From: CAVYWD01 sp963772225 | Lineage (GTDB): Bacteria; Myxococcota; Myxococcia; Myxococcales; UBA5297 | DNA: 64,000 nucleotides | Assembly (NCBI GenBank): GCA_963772225.1 | Contig: CAVYWD010000004.1 | Span: 124,001-188,000, forward strand | Direction: 5' to 3' | In this document: in pieces, positions 52,614 to 61,771 of the stretch | Layout: every line of letters begins with the position of its first letter | How positions within the stretch are numbered: the stretch's first letter is position 1 | Notes under the pieces: model-generated | What the model saw: only the letters and a program-made list of their open reading frames with translations | What the model was told of the DNA's origin: nothing | Databases searched by the model: none | Translations under genes and position numbers: made by a program

Positions 52614-54538
52614 TGGAGGAGCTCGGCGGTATTCATGATGGCGCTGTTCTCGCCGCCGGCGATGAGGACCGTCCCGTCGAGGAGTAGGGTGGCGGTGTGG
52701 TACTCGCGCGCGGCCGTCATCGGCGGCAGCGGATAGCCGAGGCCGCCTGAGGGGTCGAAGACGTAGGCGATGTCGGTGGCATTGCCGCCGCGGTCGCCGC
52801 CCGTGACGAGCACCCAGCCCGACGGCCCCCAGGTCAGGACGTCGAGCGTGTGGTGGGCGCTTCGGTCGAAGTAGCTGAAATAGTCGTAGGCCGGGAACTG
52901 GCTAGACGTATCGGGCACGATCACGGTCCATTGATTGGCCGCCGGGTCGTAGACGCACGGGTAGCCGTTGGTCGCGGAGGCGTTCGCGCCGCTGCCCAGA
53001 AGGAAGACGGTGCCGTCGAAGAGCAGGCCCGCGCGCGGGGCATTCGCCGGGCTCGGCAGGCTCGCGACGAACGCGCAGGTGTCGGTCGCCGAGTCGTAGA
53101 TTTCGGTCGAGGCGAGGCCTGTGCCCGACGCGTCGACGCCGCCGGAGAGGAGCACCTTGCCGTCGCCGAGCTCGACCGCGGCGTGTTGCGCCCGGTGGCC
53201 GGTCGCCGAGGCGAGGCTGCCAGTTTTGACGATGGAGCCGGAGTCCGGGTCGTAGATCTCGAACGTCGACGCCGCTCCGTTGGCTTCGCCGCCCGCGATG
53301 AGGACCTGGTTGGCGCGCGGCCCGGCGGTGAGCAGGGTGACCGAGAAGCCCGAGGGCCGGGCGGCGCTGAGGTCCGGCCCGGCGGTAAAGGCGTCCGTCG
53401 AAGGGTCGTAGAGCTCGGTCGATTGGAGCGGATTGTTTGACGGCGAGCTCGTCCCGCCCACGAGGAAGACGAGGCCGCTCGGCAGCAGGACGGCCTGATG
53501 AGAGTAGCGGGCCTGAACCATGTCGTGGCTCGTGGGGGTGAAGGTCTGCGCGGTCGGGTCGTAGAGCTCGGCGCTTCCCGGGTTCGTGCCCATGCCGCCC
53601 GCCAAGAGCACTTGCCCGCTGTCCAGGAGCGTGGCGGTGTGCCGAGACCGCGCCTGGTGGAGGTTCGCCGCGGCCGTGGGGATGCCGGTCGCCAGAATGT
53701 TGAGGGTCGCCGTATTGCTGGTGTTGGTACCCGCCACCGAATCGGCGATGTCGAAGGAATACTGAGCGCCGTCGTCGGCCGCGTAGGTGAGCACGGGCGT
53801 GTTGTAGGTGAAGGTGCCGTCGTTGCTGCCCGCCCAGGTCTTGACCGGGTCGTCGACGCCCGAGCGGTACAAATGGACGGTGTATGGCTTGGTGCCGCCG
53901 GTGGCCTTGGCCTCGATGACCGTGCTCAGGCCGCTCGCGAGGGTCTGGTCGGGCGGTTGGACGTTGAAGAGGACCGCGGCCGTCACCGTCACGCTCGCGG
54001 TCGCGCTGACCTGGCCCGCGTTATTGGCGGCGGTCAGCGTATAGGTCGTGGTGATGCTGGGGGAGACGTCGACGGTGCCATCGCTCGATTGCAGCTCGCC
54101 GACGTCGGGCTGGATGGACCAGTCGGTGGCCCCGTCGGTCGACCAGGTCAAGGTCGAGCTGCCGCCCGGGGCGATCACGCTGGGACTGGCGGTGAACGCG
54201 AGGATGGTCGGGAGGGCCTGTGCGTCAGGCTCGGAGGCGTCCGCGCCGCCGGCGTCGGCGGCCTCGGCTCCGGTGTCGGCGGCCTCGCCACCCGCGTCGG
54301 CGCTCTTCTCGGCAGCGTCGGCTTCGCTCCCGGCGTCGGCCCTCGGCTCGCCCGCGTCAGCCGCTGGGCTGCCCGCGTCGACTCGCGCGAGGCCGGCGTC
54401 CTTTCCGGTGCCTCCGGCGTCGGCCGCGGCGGAGGCGTCCAGGGAGCCGCCGCCCGGTGTGCTTCCTCCTCCGCCGCCGCAAGCCGCGATGGCGAAGCCC
54501 AATGCAGCCGTGAGAAGCGTCGCGCGAAAAGCACCCAA
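52610..54538 (-). CDS. Kelch-repeat lipoprotein with Ig-like N-terminal domain
   Basis: Protein of 642 aa. It starts at TTG 54538 with a perfect AGGAGG 6 nt upstream and has a lipobox (GFAIAAC, Cys20). An Ala/Asp/Gly linker precedes an Ig-like beta domain (FTASPSVIAPGGSSTLTWST, about 120-200) and a second (FNVQPPDQTLASGLSTVIEA). Six or so kelch blades follow (RHTATLLDSGQVLLAGG, YHTATLLLDGTVLIAGGENS). A longer in-frame reading extends into an unrelated AgmX remnant upstream and should not be used. Probably a surface propeller with binding function. Confidence 0.88.
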   Translation of the reverse strand: MGAFRATLLTAALGFAIAACGGGGGSTPGGGSLDASAAADAGGTGKDAGLARVDAGSPAADAGEPRADAGSEADAAEKSADAGGEAADTGAEAADAGGADASEPDAQALPTILAFTASPSVIAPGGSSTLTWSTDGATDWSIQPDVGELQSSDGTVDVSPSITTTYTLTAANNAGQVSATASVTVTAAVLFNVQPPDQTLASGLSTVIEAKATGGTKPYTVHLYRSGVDDPVKTWAGSNDGTFTYNTPVLTYAADDGAQYSFDIADSVAGTNTSNTATLNILATGIPTAAANLHQARSRHTATLLDSGQVLLAGGMGTNPGSAELYDPTAQTFTPTSHDMVQARYSHQAVLLPSGLVFLVGGTSSPSNNPLQSTELYDPSTDAFTAGPDLSAARPSGFSVTLLTAGPRANQVLIAGGEANGAASTFEIYDPDSGSIVKTGSLASATGHRAQHAAVELGDGKVLLSGGVDASGTGLASTEIYDSATDTCAFVASLPSPANAPRAGLLFDGTVFLLGSGANASATNGYPCVYDPAANQWTVIVPDTSSQFPAYDYFSYFDRSAHHTLDVLTWGPSGWVLVTGGDRGGNATDIAYVFDPSGGLGYPLPPMTAAREYHTATLLLDGTVLIAGGENSAIMNTAELLQ

Positions 54539-54589
54539 AGGAATCCTCCTCGGAGAATGAAGGCAGTGTGCACCGGCCCGGCCAGGTAG

Positions 54590-54770
54590 CCTAGCAGCGC
54601 CCTGCGTTACGTCCCCAGCGGGATCGATGATGAAGCGCACCTGGACCTTGCCTGAAAGACGGGGCTTGGTCTTCAGCTCCCTCTCGTAGCAGGAGCGGAC
54701 CTGCCCGATGTTCGCCCGGATGACGCGGCGGATCTCCTCCCTTCCGAGGCTGCCTTCAACTGTTGGAATG
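54590..54770 (-). pseudogene. AgmX/PglI C-terminal domain remnant
   Basis: Minus strand reads EIRRVIRANIGQVRSCYERE, then LKTKPRLSGKVQVRFIIDPA and GDV. This is the C-terminal energy-transducer-like domain of AgmX/PglI gliding and TonB-type proteins, with its invariant CYE. It is fused in frame to the kelch gene without a stop, but the kelch gene has its own start. Confidence 0.85.
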
Positions 54771-54868
54771 GCGTCGCTCGTCGACCCTACGTTGACTCGA
54801 ATAACCGCAGTTGCAGTGGGGGACGGCGCGTCCGGACACGGCGCCCGCGAGCGCTGCAAAGCCCGCTT

Positions 54869-55497
54869 TCACGCAGTCGTCCTGGGAGGCGGACAGCGGA
54901 GTCCGTGACAGCGTAGAGAGGCTTTGGCTATCCCTGGTAAGCAGGTGCCGAACTGCGCGAGAGCCGACCCGACCACGGCACTGCCGGCGTCGGTCAAGTT
55001 GTTCGGGGCGCCAGCGCCGAGGGAGCGCGCGGTCGGCGAGCCGCCATTGGTCGCGCCTGTCGAAATGGTTAGGCTGAAGCGCAGGCCCGGATATCGGGAG
55101 CGCGCGGCTTTGACGCGGGCGACGAGGTTGTCGATCGCCGCCTGCGTTTGGCCGGCCTCGATGTCGAGGTCGACGCCCTTCAGGTGCGGCGACATCCAGC
55201 GGTCGATGAAGGTCGAGAAGCCGGCGTCCGAGCCGCAAATGAAGACGCCGCCGGCGCCCCCGGTCGACAGGATGTAATCGACGCCCGCGCCGCTCAGCAT
55301 CGAGGCGTTGGCCTGCGCCATCGCTGCGCCGGGGATGATGCCCCAGCTCTCCGAGCCGCACTCGCCGGTGGCGAAGGCGAGCGTGATGGCCGTGACGCCA
55401 CGCGCCTTCACGTCGGCGCCGATGGGCGTCGGGCTGCCGGAGAGGTTGGTGGTGATGACATTCGTGTTCCAGTCGAGGGAGACGCCAACGTCCTTCT
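54869..55497 (-). pseudogene. GH18 chitinase-like fragment
   Basis: Reads DVGVSLDWNTNVITTNLSGS through GVTAITLAFATGE and the barrel strand LKGVDLDIEAGQTQAAIDNL, then RYPGLRFSLTISTGATNGG. The DLDIE strand corresponds to the GH18 catalytic DXDXE motif (DLDIE, acid Glu). A stop precedes the first codon and the C-terminal half of the barrel is lost after about 190 residues. The fragment is a truncated secreted hydrolase. Confidence 0.8.
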
Positions 55498-55746
55498 AGG
55501 GGCTGGGCCGGTCCCACGCTGAACCAGCAACCGAGCCTGACTGCCCTCGCCAGCTCGCGGTAGGTTCCTGAAAACCAATGGAGGATTGGAGTCCCCACAC
55601 CTGCGTTAGCCTCAATCATGTCGAGCACCGACCCGCGACCTCGGCGGCGTCCAACGCGGCCGGGCTCCGGCACGCGACGTCGCTCACGAGCAGGCGCCCC
55701 TCCCACCCAGCAGACCGCCGCGGGCCAATCGCGCTCACGCCGCTCC

Positions 55747-55892
55747 GGTCTCCAAATCGGCCGAAGCACGAAATTCTCGTGTTCAGCCAATCTCCACATC
55801 GGTCAGCGCACGAAATTTTCCAAAACTTCTGGTCTCCACATCGGCCTGCGCACGAAATTTTCCAAAACGGCCGATCTCCACATCGGCCGCGC
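55747..55892 (+). repeat. 42-nt tandem repeat, about 3.5 copies
   Basis: Units start at 55747, 55789, 55831 and 55873, exactly 42 nt apart. The core is TCTCCACATCGG followed by GCGCACGAAATTTTCC. In one plus frame it encodes a 14-residue peptide repeat (GLHIGLRTKFSKTS type). The local base composition is lower in GC than the window. Copies diverge by a few bases. Confidence 0.9.
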
Positions 55893-56030
55893 GTGAGCCG
55901 CTCGCGTTCCGCCACTCTGGAGACCTCCCCGCGCATCACGCGCTTCTGTTTCGCCGTTCAATAAATCGGGTGTTCAGCCTCCGCGCCGCACTCGGCGCGG
56001 TATCCACGCAGCACAAAGGAGGAGGAACCC

Positions 56031-56862
56031 ATGTCCAAGCCGACGAAGTCCGTCCCGCGCAGCCCCCGCCAGAGCCTCGCCGACGCCTCAGACCCCGCAA
56101 AGCCGACCGGCTCCCAGGGCGACTACGAAACCTTCCTGCCCCTCGCGCGCGCTCTTCCCGCGGCCGGCATCATCCATCTGCGCGCCGACCTCCCGCTGGC
56201 GCTCCAGAACGCCCAGCTCGGAGTCTCAACCGTCATGGCGGAGGAGCCGCGCCTCTCGAAGCTCCCGGAGACCGACCTCCGCCAGCTCGCGGAGCTTCCC
56301 AGGCAGGTGCTCGCGACCATCTTCGCCGACACCCAGATCGAGCGGTCCGCACCCGATACCGAGCTCCAAGGCCTGCTCGCGCGCGGCAGCGCGCTCCGGT
56401 CGCTTTTGCTCAAGACGGCGGAGAGCCTCGCCGAGGCGGGTCTCCTCTCGTCCGCCGCGGTCGCGAAGATCCGCGCCGGAAGGGGGCGGCTCGACTCGGC
56501 CCGCGACTGCGTGGAGCTCGCCGCGCTCTTCAGCAAGAACGCCGCCGCGCTTCGCGGCAAGTCGCCGGTCACCTCGGCCCAGATTCAGGAGGCGTCGGAG
56601 GTCGGCACCCAGCTCCTAAGCCTGCTCAAGCCCACGCGCATGCGCCGCTCCAAGGCGGGCGGCTCGAGCGCGGCGTCCGATCGTGATCGCCTCTCGACTC
56701 TGGTGCTCGCGCGCCACGACGCCCTCTGGCGCGCGGGGGCGTACCTCATTCGGCCGCGCAGTCGAGGAGAGGGTCCCGCTGCTCCAAGCCAGCCGCGGTC
56801 GAAAGCCAAAGAAGGCGCCGCCTGCCCCGGCGCCCGCGCCCGCCATGGCGAAGGCGTCGTAA
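56031..56862 (+). pseudogene. Conserved hypothetical helical protein with a C-terminal frameshift
   Basis: The first 239 codons form a helical protein (SQGDYETFLPLARALPAAGI..., ending ARHDALWRAGAYL), preceded by GGAGGAGG 5-10 nt before the ATG. Near 56745 a +1 frame change restores a sensible ending FGRAVEERVPLLQASRGRKP, then an Ala/Pro/Lys tail and a stop at 56862. Read straight, the frame continues as Arg/Pro-rich sequence to 57062. Small proteins with this ending occur repeatedly in Myxococcota; function unknown. Mutation or sequencing error. Confidence 0.75.
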
Positions 56863-57120
56863 AAGCGAGCCCGGCGGCGCCCGCGCGTGAGCCCATTCGC
56901 GCGCGCGCAGCCTCGCCGGCGCTGCGACCCGTTCCCTCTCGCTCGCCCCCTGTTGAGCACGTTCGAAAAGGTGGCGGATGGAACGGGCCGCTGACGCGGA
57001 GCGCGCGTGCTGACACAGAATTGTTGCTTTCTCACCTCGGCATCGACGAGTTGCGCCTGTAGGCAAAGCGTCACACATCCTACACGCCGGGTCGCCTGGC
57101 GACCGGTCAGGAGCATCCCG

Positions 57121-59274
57121 ATGAGGCTGAGTTCAACCCGCTCTGGAGCGGGCGCCGCAGCGCTCGCACTCGCGCTGCTCGGCAGCTGCTCGAGCAACTC
57201 GAACAAGCCCGCGCCCGAGCAGCCGCAGCCGACCCGCACGATCATCATGGTCTGGGACGGTCTCCGCCCCGACTCCGTGTCCGCCGCAATCACTCCCAAT
57301 CTCTACGAGCTGCGCCAGGCCGGGGTGAACTTCGCCGACAACCACTCCACGTTCCCGACCTTCACCATGATGAACGGCTCGTCTTTCGCGACGGGCTCGT
57401 TCCCGAAGACGAGCGGCTTTTACGGGAACACGTTCTGGACGCCGCCCCAGGGCGCGTCCAACACCATCCCGGTGGGCAACAGCGCGGGCGGCACCGCCCA
57501 GGACTACGTGGATCCGGTGTTCACCGAGGACTATCAGGTGCTCGCCACGCTCAACACCTACTACAGCGGCGAGCTCCTGCTGGTGCAGAGCCTCTTCGCG
57601 GCGGCGCAGAGCGCCGGGCTCGTCACGGCCACCATCGGCAAGTCGGGCGCGGCCTACATTCAGGACCTCGGCCGCGGTGGGTACTTCCTCGACGAGAACT
57701 CCGTCCTTCCTCGCTCCCTGGTTACCGAGCTCCAGGCCGCCGGCTACGCGCTCCCCGCGAACACCGCCAAGGGCTTCTCCGGGGCCGACGCGGTCACTCT
57801 CGCGGCGAACAACGGGAACCCGACCGCCCGCGCCGGCTACATCACCTTCAACACCACCGCGTACGATCCGGGCGGCGCCATCGCCATCGCCTCGCGCGAC
57901 CCGACCGACAGCACCCAGGGCGCGCCCGAGGACGCCGCGAACAAGTACATGATGTCGGTCTTCACGCAGTACATCTTGCCGGTGAAGTTGCCCATGCTGT
58001 CCTTGATCTGGTTCCGGACGCCGGACAACGTGGAGCACGGCTACGGCCCGGGCACTCCCAACGCCATCGCCGGCCTCCGCTCCCAGGACGCCCGGCTCGG
58101 CGAGCTCATCGCCGCTCTCCGCGCCAACGGCATGGACGCGAGCACGAACATCATCGTGGTCTCGGACCACGGGCACAGCAGCGTGTCCGGACCCGTCGCC
58201 CTCTATCCGCTCCGCGCGATCACCCCGTCCACCACCCTCCCCAACGGCACGCCCGTGAACGGCTCCACCAGCGGGACGTCCGGGGCCGCGCTCGGGGCGG
58301 CGAGCCCAGCCGGCTACTCCTTCTCCGGCGACGTCCGGTCGGCCGACCTGCTCACCTACCGCGGGTTCCACGCCTACGACGGCTCGGGCTGCGCCACCGA
58401 CTCGATGTACGGCCTCGACGCCTCCGGGAACCCGACCTTGCCCGTGAAGATCGACACCGCCGGCGCCCTGTGCGGCACGGCCGGCACCAAGTACCAGGCT
58501 GTCAGCGCGACCCTCGCCACGCCCGTCGCCAAGTTCACCGTCCCGGCGCCCGGCAGCCTCCCGTCCGACGGGATCGTGATCGCCGCGAACGGCGGGTCGG
58601 ACTACTTCTATGTCCCGAGCCACGACGCGACCTTGGTGAAGAACCTCGTCACCGTCCTCCAGCGGCGCGAGGAGTACGGGGCCATCTTCGTGGACAGCCG
58701 CTACGGGTCCATCCCGGGCACGCTGACCATGGCCCAGGTGAACCTCGAGAACGCGACGCGCCAGAACAACGGCCAGCCGGACGTGGTGGTGACTTTCAAC
58801 TGGGACGAGACCGTGTCCATCCAGGGCATGCCGGGCATCGAATTCGAGAGCTTCAGCGCCGGGCAGCGCGGCATGCACGGGAGCTTCGGCATCACCGACG
58901 TGCACAACACGCTCATCGCCAACGGCCCGTCGTTCGTGCCGGCGGCCACCGTCACCAACCCGACCGGCAACGTGGACGTGGCCCCGACGGTCGCCCACGT
59001 CCTCGGCTTCTCTCTGCCGAAGGCGGACGGCCGAATCATCGACGAGGCGCTCGTGTCGCCGCAGAGCAAGAGCGAGGCGACGGTCACCCCGTCCACCGTG
59101 AAGAGCGCGTCCGCGACCGGGCTCACCTTCGAGCTGCCGACCGACCCCACCGGCAAGACCGCGGACGCGGCCCTCACGGCCGGCACCTACGAGGTCGACC
59201 TGGCGGTGAAGGATCTGACCGTGGACGACAAGACGTACCGGTACTTCGACTGCGCCCGGGCCGTCCGAAAGTAG
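57121..59274 (+). CDS. Nucleotide pyrophosphatase/phosphodiesterase-like lipoprotein
   Basis: Protein of 717 aa. A lipobox (LALLGSC) precedes an alkaline-phosphatase-superfamily domain. The first metal Asp is in IIMVWDGLRPDSV, the Thr nucleophile in TFPTFTMMNG, the second metal site in VVSDHGHSSV and a late His in GQRGMHGSFG. This is the NPP/phosphodiesterase I type, hydrolysing phosphodiesters or pyrophosphates outside the cell. The insertion between about 390 and 470 is longer than usual. The last 90 residues form a separate beta domain. GGAG lies 10 nt before the ATG. Confidence 0.9.
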   Translation: MRLSSTRSGAGAAALALALLGSCSSNSNKPAPEQPQPTRTIIMVWDGLRPDSVSAAITPNLYELRQAGVNFADNHSTFPTFTMMNGSSFATGSFPKTSGFYGNTFWTPPQGASNTIPVGNSAGGTAQDYVDPVFTEDYQVLATLNTYYSGELLLVQSLFAAAQSAGLVTATIGKSGAAYIQDLGRGGYFLDENSVLPRSLVTELQAAGYALPANTAKGFSGADAVTLAANNGNPTARAGYITFNTTAYDPGGAIAIASRDPTDSTQGAPEDAANKYMMSVFTQYILPVKLPMLSLIWFRTPDNVEHGYGPGTPNAIAGLRSQDARLGELIAALRANGMDASTNIIVVSDHGHSSVSGPVALYPLRAITPSTTLPNGTPVNGSTSGTSGAALGAASPAGYSFSGDVRSADLLTYRGFHAYDGSGCATDSMYGLDASGNPTLPVKIDTAGALCGTAGTKYQAVSATLATPVAKFTVPAPGSLPSDGIVIAANGGSDYFYVPSHDATLVKNLVTVLQRREEYGAIFVDSRYGSIPGTLTMAQVNLENATRQNNGQPDVVVTFNWDETVSIQGMPGIEFESFSAGQRGMHGSFGITDVHNTLIANGPSFVPAATVTNPTGNVDVAPTVAHVLGFSLPKADGRIIDEALVSPQSKSEATVTPSTVKSASATGLTFELPTDPTGKTADAALTAGTYEVDLAVKDLTVDDKTYRYFDCARAVRK

Positions 59275-59295
59275 GGCGCGGGGTATCGAACGAGA

Positions 59296-59979
59296 ATGAG
59301 CTCGACCCACCAGACCCGCTCTGGCGGACCAGGCCTGGGGCTGCGGCTCGCCGCGATGTGCGCGGCGGCCGCAGCTCCGCTGATGGCCTCTGCGGCGGAG
59401 TTGACCTTCGAGCGGGCGTTCAGTGCGGCAGGCGAGCCGCCCGCTCTCCACTTCCAGGCCACGGTCGCGAACGCGACGAGCGAGCACCGCCTCGAGATCT
59501 GGCGCGACGGCGACCGGCGGCTCAAGCGCCGGACCGACGATGCGGTGGAGATCTACGCCGCCCGGCGGAGCGGCGAGGTCGAGTACCAGCTCTCGGTCCT
59601 CGACCTCCGCAAGCGGATCCATACCCGGATCGACCGGTCCAACCTTTACCGCATCGGGGGCTTCGTCGACTGGTTCGATCTCGCCCACGGACTTCGGCGC
59701 CCCTCCGCCGCGTACCGGATCGCCCGCGTCCCTGCGCCCGCCGGGGCGCCCCGGCCGCTCGAGGCGTGCGATTGGTACGATCTCAGCCAGGGCCCTCGCC
59801 GATCTTTCGTGTGCTGGAGCCGCCGCAGCCGGATACCGATGCTCGTCCAGAGCGAGACCGGGCAGGTGGTTTGGCGGGTGACCGCACTGGATCGTCGGGC
59901 GATCCCGCCAGACGCCTTCACGGTGCGCGACGAGGGCTTCGTGCGGAACGACGCGAACGCGGACATCGAGGGGGATTAA
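59296..59979 (+). CDS. Secreted protein of unknown function
   Basis: Protein of 227 aa with a signal peptide (LAAMCAAAAAPLMASA). The rest is beta-rich with many Arg and Trp (HRLEIWRDGDRRLKRRTDDA, GGFVDWFDLAHGLRR, CDWYDLSQGPRRSFVCWSRR), suggesting a lipocalin- or outer-membrane-lipoprotein-sorting-like fold. It follows the phosphodiesterase by 21 nt, probably on the same transcript. Confidence 0.75.
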   Translation: MSSTHQTRSGGPGLGLRLAAMCAAAAAPLMASAAELTFERAFSAAGEPPALHFQATVANATSEHRLEIWRDGDRRLKRRTDDAVEIYAARRSGEVEYQLSVLDLRKRIHTRIDRSNLYRIGGFVDWFDLAHGLRRPSAAYRIARVPAPAGAPRPLEACDWYDLSQGPRRSFVCWSRRSRIPMLVQSETGQVVWRVTALDRRAIPPDAFTVRDEGFVRNDANADIEGD

Positions 59980-60150
59980 GCGTCGGTCCGAAATGACGGA
60001 TCGAGGGGCCCCCGCCCTTGCGAAGCGATGAGACCATAAACCGGGAGCGCACCGAACCGGTCAGCCGAAGGCGGGCGATGAGAAGGGGAGCGTCCAGGAC
60101 AACGACCTCATCGGGTTCACCAAGACGCTCTAATCGGAATGGCTCGCGTG

Positions 60151-60372
60151 CTACCAGACTCCGGGCACAAGCCGGTAGCGCGTCGCGCGCTGGTAGGCGC
60201 AATAGCCCTCGAGCTCCTTCTCGAGCGTGGAATCCTCGAGATGGGTCCTCACAATCATCACGATGACGAAGAGGGCCGCGGGGACGGCGCTCCTTGCCGA
60301 CATCAACAGAAGCGGCAGCCCGAAGGTGCCGACGAGCACCCCCACGCTGCCAGGGTGCCGCCATGGACATCT
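60151..60372 (-). pseudogene. C-terminal fragment of an isoprenylcysteine carboxyl methyltransferase-like protein
   Basis: Minus strand reads GSVGVLVGTFGLPLLLMSAR to RTHLEDSTLEKELEGYCAYQ and ATRYRLVPGVW-stop. This is the hallmark end of the ICMT/PEMT-like membrane methyltransferases (E-D/E-X-L-X-GY-X-Y-X-RY-LPGVW). The N-terminal helices are gone. The preceding 59980-60150 has only a short end of another gene (SVQDNDLIGFTKTL-stop). Confidence 0.8.
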
Positions 60373-60420
60373 CTTTGTCGATGCTGCTCCGCCGGGGCGG
60401 GAGAAGAGGACGCTGCTCCA

Positions 60421-60736
60421 GGGTCTTTGCCACTTTCTCGGGGCGCTCTGGAACGTCCCCACGCTCATTCGAGTCAACGCGCTGACGAGGACCGTCGGGC
60501 TGGCGAACTTCAGGTACGCCGTCACGCTCGCCGCGCACGCCCGCGACGTGCATCCAGTCGAACTACCTGAGGTCCAGCGCCGCCTGCGCCGGCACCTCGG
60601 GCTGAGCAGGGACGTCGACATCGTCGCCTCGGTGCTGATCGGCCGCGCGGACCCCGACGATGCCGCGCCGGCGCCGGAGATGTTCAGGAGGCGCAAGCCC
60701 GTCGCGGTTGACTGGATAAGAGCGCTTAGAAGGTGA
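60421..60736 (+). other. Unassigned coding-like fragment
   Basis: The plus frame CHFLGALWNVPTLIRVNALT continues through VQRRLRRHLGLSRDVDIVAS to RKPVAVDWIRALRR-stop. It has no start, and overlaps the ICMT-like remnant's lost 5' part. Possibly another gene end. Confidence 0.35.
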
Positions 60737-60749
60737 CGAGGGCGTCGCC

Positions 60750-61291
60750 AGCCGCTCCATGACGGCACCATCGCGGCGGCCTTCACGCCCATGGAGCTCA
60801 TGAAGCGGCTGGCGGCGATGGTCCCGCCGCCCAAGCGCCACTCGGTGCGCACCTTCGGCGCCTTCGTGGCGAGCGCCGGCATTCGCGCGAAGGTGATCCG
60901 CAAACCGGGAGGGCCCCGCCGCCGCGCCTGCGTGGCTGCGCCCAAGCAGAGCGACCGCGACCTCGACGAGGAGGCGCTGCGAAGAGCGGTACGAGACGAG
61001 CTCGGCTTCGACCCTCTGACGCTGGGCCCAGCTCGAATGCCGGAGCGGACCCGCCATCTGGATTGGGCGTCCTTGCTCCAGAAGGTGTGGACGTTCTGAA
61101 GTGCGGCTGCGGGGGAAGACGCAAGGTGACGGCGTTCATCCCCAGCGGAGAGCTGGCGCGCCAAATCCTCGAGAAGCTTAAGGGTCGACGCCACTGGGCC
61201 GCCCATCGCCAAGGCCCGCGCCCGGCGTCGCCAGGAGCACTTCGACCTGCATCCGGACGAGCTGGGCGTGGATCCTCAGGTCCCGGACTAA
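60750..61291 (+). mobile_element. IS91-family transposase remnant
   Basis: Degenerate C-terminal part: LMKRLAAMVPPPKRHSVRTF, then LDWASLLQKVWTF. After a frame change comes DVLKCGCGGRRKVTAFIPSG, and after another TGPPIAKARARRRQEH to a stop at 61291. This is the RLAALVPPP, C-X-C-GG-R and terminal A-R-R pattern of IS91/IS801 (Y2) transposases. The two catalytic tyrosines are missing. IS91 elements move by rolling circle and can carry neighbouring genes, so its closeness to the aldo/keto reductase cassette is suggestive only. Confidence 0.8.
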
Positions 61292-61382
61292 GCCTGCGCC
61301 GGTGCGGAGGGAGACTCGCGGTCGATCGCAGTCGCTCCGGTCGAGCACGGCGGGGTCGTATCCTTTTGGGCAGATCTGCTCG

Positions 61383-61471
61383 GCTGACCTGCCTCGCGCA
61401 GGCGCCAAGGAGCGCGAGCGCTCGGTCAGCGCGTCCTTACCGACCTTGGGCGGTCCGGGGAAAGGGCCTCT
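61383..61471. repeat. Direct repeat pair 5, left copy (right copy 62889-62976)
   Basis: About 89% identical over 89 positions to 62889-62976, in the same orientation, 1.5 kb apart. The shared core is AAGGAGCGCGAGCGCTCGGT. It brackets the aldo/keto reductase gene. The parent gene could not be named; the minus strand reads PPKFVKVALTERSRSLALRE on the right copy. Confidence 0.9.
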
Positions 61472-61771
61472 CATTCTTGGCGCCAAGGAGCTGGAGTGCC
61501 GGCTGACGGCGCGCCGCCGCGGCGCCTCCGGTGGTACCCTGCGCCAGTCCGGGTGCGACGGGACAATTCTTTCTTCGTATGTAGGATTGGGCAAGCGGTT
61601 TGGAGGAACTGGCAGGCGCTGCGGTCCCGCGGTGGGGTATGCTCTCTGCACTTCGAGAGCCAATGGCTATGAGGTGAGTCGACCGACGGCCGAGATGCGG
61701 TGAAGCAAAGCGCGGAGGGCGAAGGGCTGACGGAAGCCGAGACGACGAATCCGAGAAAGGGCATCGGAGCT

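Noticed and set aside
54539..54859. N-terminal extension of the kelch lipoprotein
   Set aside because: It is an AgmX remnant read through by chance; the TTG at 54538 has a perfect ribosome site and begins a proper lipoprotein leader.
55747..55892. CRISPR array
   Set aside because: The 42-nt units are contiguous with no unique spacers, and no cas genes are near.
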